DNA of 42,696 nucleotides from Spirochaetaceae bacterium (GTDB lineage Bacteria; Spirochaetota; Spirochaetia; Treponematales; Breznakiellaceae): NCBI GenBank assembly GCA_031282145.1, contig JAITEG010000106.1, positions 1 to 42,696 of the forward strand, read 5' to 3'. Shown piece by piece: positions 37,103 to 42,696 of this stretch (position 1 is its first letter; each line of letters starts with the position of its first letter). The notes under the pieces were generated by a model. It saw only the letters and a program-made list of their open reading frames with translations, ran no database searches and was not told where the DNA came from. The position numbers and the translations under genes were made by a program.

Positions 37103-38578
37103 TTACTTTGACGGAACCTTGGTAACCAGCCGGAGAGACGCGGTAAGTCCTTCCAACTGATAATGGGGCCTGAGATAGAACCGCGCCGCATAATAACCCG
37201 GGGAACCCTCCACATCAACCACCTCAACCTTGGCTTCCGCCAGAGGGAATTTCGCCTTGACATCTTCCGAGGCATGGGGATCGGCGGTCACGTACTGGTT
37301 GATCCACTTGGACAGGAATGCTTCCATGTCGGCCCGTTCTTTGAAGGAGCCAATCTTATCCCGGACGATACACTTGAGGAAGTGGGAGAAACGGCTCGCG
37401 GCAAAGATATAGGGGAGCCGCGCAGAAAGGGATGCGTTTGACGTAGCATCCGCCGAATCGTACTCGGCGGGTTTGTTTGCGGTCTGTCCCCCCAGGAACA
37501 CCGCGTAATCGGTGTTTTTCCAATGAATGAGGGGCAAAAGGCCGCTCGCGGAAAGTTCCGCCTCCCGCCGGTCGGTGATGGCGATTTCCGTGGGGCACTT
37601 TGCCACGGTCCCCCCATCATCGGCGGGAAAACTGTGGGTGGGCAATCCTTCGACCATACCGCCGGACTCAACCCCCCGGATATTGGCGCACCAGCCGTAG
37701 TTGGCAAAGGAACGGTTCACCACCGAACCCATGGCATAGGCGGCGTTCACCCAATTGTATTTGCTGCTATCGCCCGCGCCGGTATCTTCCTCAAAATCGA
37801 ACTCCTCCACGGGGTTGCTGTTCGCGCCGTAGGGACTCCGACCCAAAACCCGGGGCATAGTGAGGGCCACATAACGACTATCGTCGGACTCCCGGAAAGC
37901 CCGCCAGGCCTGGTATTCAGGGGTACTGAAGATCTTGGCGATGTCCCGGGGATTGGCAAGCTCCTGCCAGGAGGAAAGGTTCAATAGGGAAGGATCCACA
38001 GAACTGATGAAGGGCGCGTGGGAAGCGGCGGCAATTTGGGCGATACCCCGCAAAATCTCGATATCCTGGGCGCTGTGGTTAAAATAGAAATCGCCGATCA
38101 AAGCCCCATAGGGCTCGCCGCCGGCGGTTCCGAACTCCTCTTCGTAGATCTTTTTGAAGAGGGGACTTTGATCCCAGGCGCTGCCCTTGTACCGTTTTAT
38201 GGTCTTGGCCACATCGTTCTTGGAAATGTTCAGTACCTTGATCTTGAGGCTCTCACTGGTGGGGGTATTGCGGACCAGGTAATCCAAACCCCGCCAGGCA
38301 CTTTCAAGCTGGGAAAATTCAGGATGGTGGATGATCAGGTTGATCTGCTCGGAAAGCTTCCTATCCAACTCCGCGATGATCCCCTGAACAGTCTTAATGA
38401 TATCGGGAGAAACCAGGGAAGCGTTCTCCAAAGCCTGACCCAAGAGGGTCTTAACGGCACCCTGGATGGCGTTTTCGGTTTCATTGGACTGGGGCTTAAA
38501 TTCCTGATTGATGAGTTTTTCAAAATCCGATAGTTCCGTGGTCTCAGTCAAACTGTCAACACTTAATGCTTCCGGCAT
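37103..38578 (-). CDS. tssC: T6SS sheath large subunit TssC
   Basis: AWRGLDYLVRNTP, FGALIGDF-like PYGALIGDFYFNH, YVALTMPRVLGRSPYG, LPTHSFPADDGG; 491 aa. Confidence 0.97.
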   Translation of the reverse strand: MPEALSVDSLTETTELSDFEKLINQEFKPQSNETENAIQGAVKTLLGQALENASLVSPDIIKTVQGIIAELDRKLSEQINLIIHHPEFSQLESAWRGLDYLVRNTPTSESLKIKVLNISKNDVAKTIKRYKGSAWDQSPLFKKIYEEEFGTAGGEPYGALIGDFYFNHSAQDIEILRGIAQIAAASHAPFISSVDPSLLNLSSWQELANPRDIAKIFSTPEYQAWRAFRESDDSRYVALTMPRVLGRSPYGANSNPVEEFDFEEDTGAGDSSKYNWVNAAYAMGSVVNRSFANYGWCANIRGVESGGMVEGLPTHSFPADDGGTVAKCPTEIAITDRREAELSASGLLPLIHWKNTDYAVFLGGQTANKPAEYDSADATSNASLSARLPYIFAASRFSHFLKCIVRDKIGSFKERADMEAFLSKWINQYVTADPHASEDVKAKFPLAEAKVEVVDVEGSPGYYAARFYLRPHYQLEGLTASLRLVTKVPSK

Positions 38579-38591
38579 TTATTCCCTCCTC

Positions 38592-39122
38592 TTATTTTTT
38601 TTCAGCCGCGGGGGCTGCTTCAGCCGCGGGAGCGGCGTCTTTTGCTTTGGCGGCCAGAGCTTTTAAGAGCGCCGGGTCCTGTAAAACCTTAGCCATGAGT
38701 TCTTCGGCGCCGGCCTTCCCGTCCATATAGGAAAGAAGATTAGAAAGCTGCTGCCGTGATTCCATGAGTTCCTTGAGCCCGGCGACCTTTTTTGCCACCG
38801 CCGCCGGAGAGAAGTCATCCATACTTTCAAAGGTCATATCGACCTGGAGATTACCCTCACCGGTCAAGGTGTTCGGAACGGTAAAAGCAACCCGGGGCTT
38901 GATCGCCTTAAGGCGATCATCGAAATTATCCGCATCGAATTCAACCATCTTGCGGTCATCGACTTTGGGCAGTGGTTCTACAGATTTACCGGAAAGGTCC
39001 GACCAAACACCCATCACAAAGGGTAATTGGACCTTCTTCTGCGCGCCGTACACTTCAACATCGTAGTTGATCTGTACCCGAGGAGCCCGGTTTTTTTGTA
39101 TGAAATTTTGACCTGACGCCAT
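38592..39122 (-). CDS. tssB: T6SS sheath small subunit TssB
   Basis: NRAPRVQINYDVEVYGAQKKVQLPFVMGVWSDLSG, RVAFTVPNTL; Ala/Glu-rich C-terminal tail; RBS GGAGGT. Confidence 0.96.
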   Translation of the reverse strand: MASGQNFIQKNRAPRVQINYDVEVYGAQKKVQLPFVMGVWSDLSGKSVEPLPKVDDRKMVEFDADNFDDRLKAIKPRVAFTVPNTLTGEGNLQVDMTFESMDDFSPAAVAKKVAGLKELMESRQQLSNLLSYMDGKAGAEELMAKVLQDPALLKALAAKAKDAAPAAEAAPAAEKK

Positions 39123-39154
39123 CTCTACACCTCCAGATAATAATTTTAGATATT

Positions 39155-39183
39155 AGTATAAATCCCTTACGATCAAAAGTCAA
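39155..39183 (-). promoter_or_regulatory. Sigma70-like promoter in front of tssB
   Basis: Minus-strand TTGACT (39183-39178), exact 17-nt spacer, TATACT (39160-39155). Confidence 0.65.
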
Positions 39184-39185
39184 TA

Positions 39186-39225
39186 GAGGCTGTTTTAAAA
39201 CCCCGGTTGGCTTTAAAACAGCCTC
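39186..39225 (-). terminator. Stem-loop between tssA and tssB (14-bp perfect arms)
   Basis: GAGGCTGTTTTAAA-12 nt loop-TTTAAAACAGCCTC, 5 nt after the tssA stop. Confidence 0.65.
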
Positions 39226-39230
39226 CCTGC

Positions 39231-40415
39231 CTAAGAGCCCGAGGGAACCGCCCGGGGTGGTGTCCGCACGACCCGGGGAACACCCGGCGTTCCCGTGGTG
39301 GAAGCAACTGCGGGAACCGTTTGGGAGGCTGACGCAGATAGGGATTCCCCCGGCGCGGAGGCGGGTATTCCCAGGATATCCCTGCCGTGGGCCAGGGCTT
39401 CGGGTACCATGGCTTCCAGCAGTTCCAGAAAATTCATCTGGGCCATCCGTAACGCCCGGTTCAACAGCAGGGGAACCGGACTGGTGGGCTCCATGTTCTG
39501 GTAATACTCAATCACCTTCTTGAGGAGTAACAGTGCGTCGGCCCGGGTCGCGGGTTTATAGTGGGCTATGTTAACCGCGTCGCCGCTTCCCCCACCGCCG
39601 GGGACAACCCGGGGACGGGGCACATTTTCAGCGGCGACGGGCGCCGCCTCAGTATCCGCTTCGGGGGCCTCCGTCCCCTGCATCTCTCCGGCCATGGCAA
39701 GCTGGTTGTTAAAGAACTTACCGAGCCGATCCAGTTCCTTGGCTAACGTCATCAGTGCCAAGGAATTGCCGCCGGATATCTTTTCATTGGCCGCTTTGCA
39801 AATAGAATCGATCAATTCCCGGGCGGTTTTTACATATCCCGCCTGTTCGGTAACCTGGGGAAGGGGTATTCCCAGAATTTCACCGCTTATCAACTGTAGA
39901 TCAACGGTTTTTCCGTCCAGGGGTTCAATTTCACCCTGGGCGATGAGCAGATCCCGAATGGTATAGGGCAGGGGCGGCATAAGCCGGGTCCCCCGCAGCC
40001 GGTTGATGAACATAATGGGATCGTTCATGGCCCCCGCTTCCGGGGAAAGCATGGAAAAAATATTGATCCGTTCGGTAGGATCGTTATCGTCATCGGGATC
40101 CAGGACAGGATATACGACATCCCACATCTCCGTAACGAGGAATTTGATAAGTTCCAGGCCAGCGGCAAGTTCCTTGATACCACCCAGGGCGGTTTCGGCA
40201 ATGGTCAAATAAACCGCCACCCGGAGGTCCCGGGTTTTTTCCCAGAGGGCTATGCAATTTTGGGCAAGATGTTTCCAGTCGGGCCCCTCGTCTTCCGCCG
40301 TTCCCGTACCGGTGGCCAAAGTTTCCAATTCAAGATAAGATTGCTCGTATTCCAGGTTTTCACCGGCGGGTTTTTCCCCCTCCAAAGGGTTAGCCAGGTT
40401 TTTTATCTCTATCAT
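39231..40415 (-). CDS. tssA: T6SS protein TssA (ImpA N-terminal domain)
   Basis: LANPLEGEKPAGENLEYEQSYLELETLA, WKHLAQNCIALWEKTRDLRVAVYLTIAETALGGIKELAAGLELIKFLV. Confidence 0.9.
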   Translation of the reverse strand: MIEIKNLANPLEGEKPAGENLEYEQSYLELETLATGTGTAEDEGPDWKHLAQNCIALWEKTRDLRVAVYLTIAETALGGIKELAAGLELIKFLVTEMWDVVYPVLDPDDDNDPTERINIFSMLSPEAGAMNDPIMFINRLRGTRLMPPLPYTIRDLLIAQGEIEPLDGKTVDLQLISGEILGIPLPQVTEQAGYVKTARELIDSICKAANEKISGGNSLALMTLAKELDRLGKFFNNQLAMAGEMQGTEAPEADTEAAPVAAENVPRPRVVPGGGGSGDAVNIAHYKPATRADALLLLKKVIEYYQNMEPTSPVPLLLNRALRMAQMNFLELLEAMVPEALAHGRDILGIPASAPGESLSASASQTVPAVASTTGTPGVPRVVRTPPRAVPSGS

Positions 40416-40501
40416 AGAAACTCCTTTTACCAGAAAATTTTTATGCTTCCGTTAAACCCTTCGCAACAAATTAACATACCACTTGGTTTTGGGAAAAGCC
40501 T

Positions 40502-40801
40502 CTATTCAAATTGTAAGATATCATCCAGGCCGGTAACTTCGAAAACCTCCATCACATCTTCATTTACATTTGCCAGGGTCAGTTTACCCTTGGCGGCGGT
40601 GATCTTCTTCTGCGTTGATACCAAAACCCGTAAACCTGCGGACGCAATATAACTAATTCCTTTAAAATCAATACGGAGTATAGAAGATTCACTCAGCGCC
40701 TCATTCACTTTCGTGCTAAAATCACCGGCTTCCACAGCGGTTATCCTTCCCTTGATAGTAAGGGTAACCGTACCGTCTGTTACGATTTTGTTAATTTCCA
40801 T
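40502..40801 (-). CDS. STAS-domain anti-anti-sigma factor-like protein
   Basis: SpoIIAA/RsbV-like; conserved phosphoacceptor motif ISYIASAGLRVL. Confidence 0.88.
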   Translation of the reverse strand: MEINKIVTDGTVTLTIKGRITAVEAGDFSTKVNEALSESSILRIDFKGISYIASAGLRVLVSTQKKITAAKGKLTLANVNEDVMEVFEVTGLDDILQFE

Positions 40802-40886
40802 ATCATCGCCCTAAATACCTATCATACCGGGTTCCCCAGCCCGTGTCAAGGCGGGCGGACGGCGTATAGTCAAATTCTTGTGGGAC

Positions 40887-40905
40887 TTCACGGACTTGAC
40901 GTGAA
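40887..40905. promoter_or_regulatory. Inverted repeat TTCACG-7 nt-CGTGAA in the divergent STAS intergenic region
   Basis: 6-bp perfect palindromic arms overlapping a TTGACG. Confidence 0.35.
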
Positions 40906-41069
40906 TTTATACCGTATTTTATCGGGGATAATGATCTCATCTTGATCAGGATGAACCTTTATGAAATAATTGAAACGGTTTCAGAGACAGGAATTTTGAA
41001 ACCGCCTTAATTAGGTAACTCCGCGAAGCGCGGGGCATGATTGGTTTGATATGAAAAAGGGATATTGCC

Positions 41070-41381
41070 ATGACAATACAGAAAACATTTGATGCTGAAA
41101 TAAAACAATTAACCCTGACCTTGAAAGGGAGGTTGGATACCACCACCGCGCCGGAATTGGAGAAGGAGTTGAAGACGACCTTGGAGGAGGTTAATGTCTT
41201 GGTTATGGACTTTGCGGACCTGGTATACCTGTCCAGTGCCGGTATCCGGGTCATTATCCTGGCGCAAAAGCTCATGAAAGCTCCGAAAAAAATGATGATC
41301 CGCAATGTTAATGAGATAGTCTATGAAGTTTTTGAAATGACCGGCCTCACGGAGGTTATAAAGATCAATACCGCTCAGTAA
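41070..41381 (+). CDS. STAS-domain anti-anti-sigma factor-like protein
   Basis: SpoIIAA/RsbV-like; motif LVYLSSAGIRVI; paralogous to the 40502-40801 gene. Confidence 0.9.
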   Translation: MTIQKTFDAEIKQLTLTLKGRLDTTTAPELEKELKTTLEEVNVLVMDFADLVYLSSAGIRVIILAQKLMKAPKKMMIRNVNEIVYEVFEMTGLTEVIKINTAQ

Positions 41382-41433
41382 AGACCCAGGGCAGAAATAA
41401 TATGCCCCCTTGGGACCGGTCCCGGTTTGGTTT

Positions 41434-42696
41434 TTATGCGGGGTTCGAGGGGGTAATCTTAAGCTGAAGCATCAACATGGTTATATCGTCCGCTTGGTCT
41501 GCCCCGTTGGCGAATTTTTCGATTTCCCCAAGCATGGCGGGGATATACTCCTGGATGGTGAGGTTTTTTACCGTATCGGCGTTAAGGGCTGCCAGCATAC
41601 GGTCGTTGCCGAAGAGTTCCTCCTCCCTGTTTAAAGCCTCGGTAACCCCATCGGTATACAAAAAGACGATGTCGTTTTTATCCAGGGTAATTTCCATCAC
41701 CTTGAACCTCATGTCCTCCATACAGGCCAACATGAGCCCCGCCTTGACGTTCAACCAGGTAAAATCCCCGTTTCTCCGCCTGACCACGGGAGGGTTATGC
41801 CCCGCGTTGACATAACTGAACCGGCCGGTACTGATATTCAGAATACCCATAAAAGCGGTAACAAACATATTGGACCGGGCCTCGTTATTTTCACAGAGCT
41901 GGTTGTTGACCGTATAGAAGGTCTCATCCAAGGACTTGCCCATCTGGGCATTGTTTTTAAGCAGGGTTTTTGCGATGACCATAAACAACGCCGCGGGCAC
42001 CCCTTTGCCGGATACATCGGCGATAATCACCGCCAGATTGTCCTCATCCACCATGAAAAAATCGTAGAAGTCGCCCCCCACCTCTTTGGCGGGGTGCATC
42101 ACCGCATAAATGTCAAATTCCCGCCGGTTCGGGAAGGGAGGGAAGATACTGGGCAGCATACTGGCCTGGATCGTGGTGGCCACATTCAACTCCGCGCCGA
42201 TCCGTTCCTTTTCTCCGGTGATCTGCTTAATATCGCGGATCATATTATTAAAGCTATCCGCCAGCATCTCGATCTCATCCCCGGTTTTCACCTCCAGCTG
42301 GTAATTTAAGTCACCGGAGCTGATGATCTTGGCCCCATTGCTCAGGGAGAGGATGGGTGCGGTCAGGCTATTCGACAGCCGTATGGCTACAAAGATCGTA
42401 ACCACCGCCGCCAAGATGATGACCACCATCACCAAGAGGACGATCAGGAGGATATTGCGATCGATACCGGCGGTTGCTTCTTTTGTAAGGGAGAGGATCT
42501 CCTGCTGTATGAGCTTTGCCGGGGCAATGATCTCGTCAATCGCCGCCACCACCCCCAGGCTCCATTCGATTGAATTCAGGGGATGGTAGGCGACATAGAC
42601 ATTCTGACCGTCCAGATTTAACTCCATAAGACCGCTTTCCCGGTTTACCATGCGCCGGGCAAGCTCCCGGACCGCGGGATTCTCGTTACCCAGGTA
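41434..42696 (-). CDS. HAMP-SpoIIE/PP2C-type serine phosphatase with sensor N-terminus, truncated by window edge
   Basis: HAMP after TM, VATTIQASMLPSIFP, VGGDFYDFFMVDEDNLAVIIADVSGKGVPAALFM, YVNAGHNPP, LYTDGVTEALN; frame is open to the right edge. Confidence 0.93.
   Translation of the reverse strand, partial: YLGNENPAVRELARRMVNRESGLMELNLDGQNVYVAYHPLNSIEWSLGVVAAIDEIIAPAKLIQQEILSLTKEATAGIDRNILLIVLLVMVVIILAAVVTIFVAIRLSNSLTAPILSLSNGAKIISSGDLNYQLEVKTGDEIEMLADSFNNMIRDIKQITGEKERIGAELNVATTIQASMLPSIFPPFPNRREFDIYAVMHPAKEVGGDFYDFFMVDEDNLAVIIADVSGKGVPAALFMVIAKTLLKNNAQMGKSLDETFYTVNNQLCENNEARSNMFVTAFMGILNISTGRFSYVNAGHNPPVVRRRNGDFTWLNVKAGLMLACMEDMRFKVMEITLDKNDIVFLYTDGVTEALNREEELFGNDRMLAALNADTVKNLTIQEYIPAMLGEIEKFANGADQADDITMLMLQLKITPSNPA

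Noticed and set aside
16532-40415. T6SS locus as a contractile phage tail or eCIS remnant
   Set aside because: Presence of TssK, TssL (DotU), TssM (IcmF), TssA and ClpV, which phage/eCIS loci lack, supports a T6SS.
41395-41450. GGGACCGGTCCC palindrome between the STAS and phosphatase genes as a bidirectional terminator
   Set aside because: Palindrome has no loop and only a weak T tract; too little to call.

Overview
The window looks like a chromosomal segment of a termite-gut-type Treponema or other spirochaete (taxonomic inference from protein style only). The left ~16 kb is mostly housekeeping: a 5'-truncated pyruvate:ferredoxin oxidoreductase, a DUF5312-like protein, a glycosyltransferase, an orphan solute-binding lipoprotein, a PpiC/SurA-type isomerase, a DUF115/MptE-like protein, a lyxose-isomerase-like protein, LepA, a NimA/PNPOx-like protein and a TPR protein with an Mrr-like C-terminus. 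From ~16.5 to 40.4 kb lies an apparently complete Type VI secretion locus built as two convergent arms. The plus arm is lipoprotein (TssJ position)-TssK-TssL-TssM-HATPase kinase-exported beta protein. The minus arm is TssA / TssB-TssC-Hcp-TssE-TssF-TssG-ClpV-PAAR-split VgrG-small TM heptad-repeat protein-435 aa protein. The right edge (40.5-42.7 kb) carries two divergent STAS anti-anti-sigma proteins and a SpoIIE/PP2C phosphatase truncated by the window end. With the HATPase in the tssM operon these make a full partner-switching module. The most unusual points are: the VgrG spike split into gp27-like and gp5-like proteins, the latter with an inserted repeat domain and C-terminal TM helices; a novel TM + 7-residue-repeat protein next to it; a histidine-less PAAR; a TssL with a periplasmic tandem-repeat tail; a divergent TssJ-position lipoprotein; perfect stem-loops at successive gene junctions of the tss operon; and the embedded partner-switching regulation. 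No tRNA, rRNA, CRISPR array or intact mobile element was recognised. All family calls were made by eye from the translations; no database search was run.
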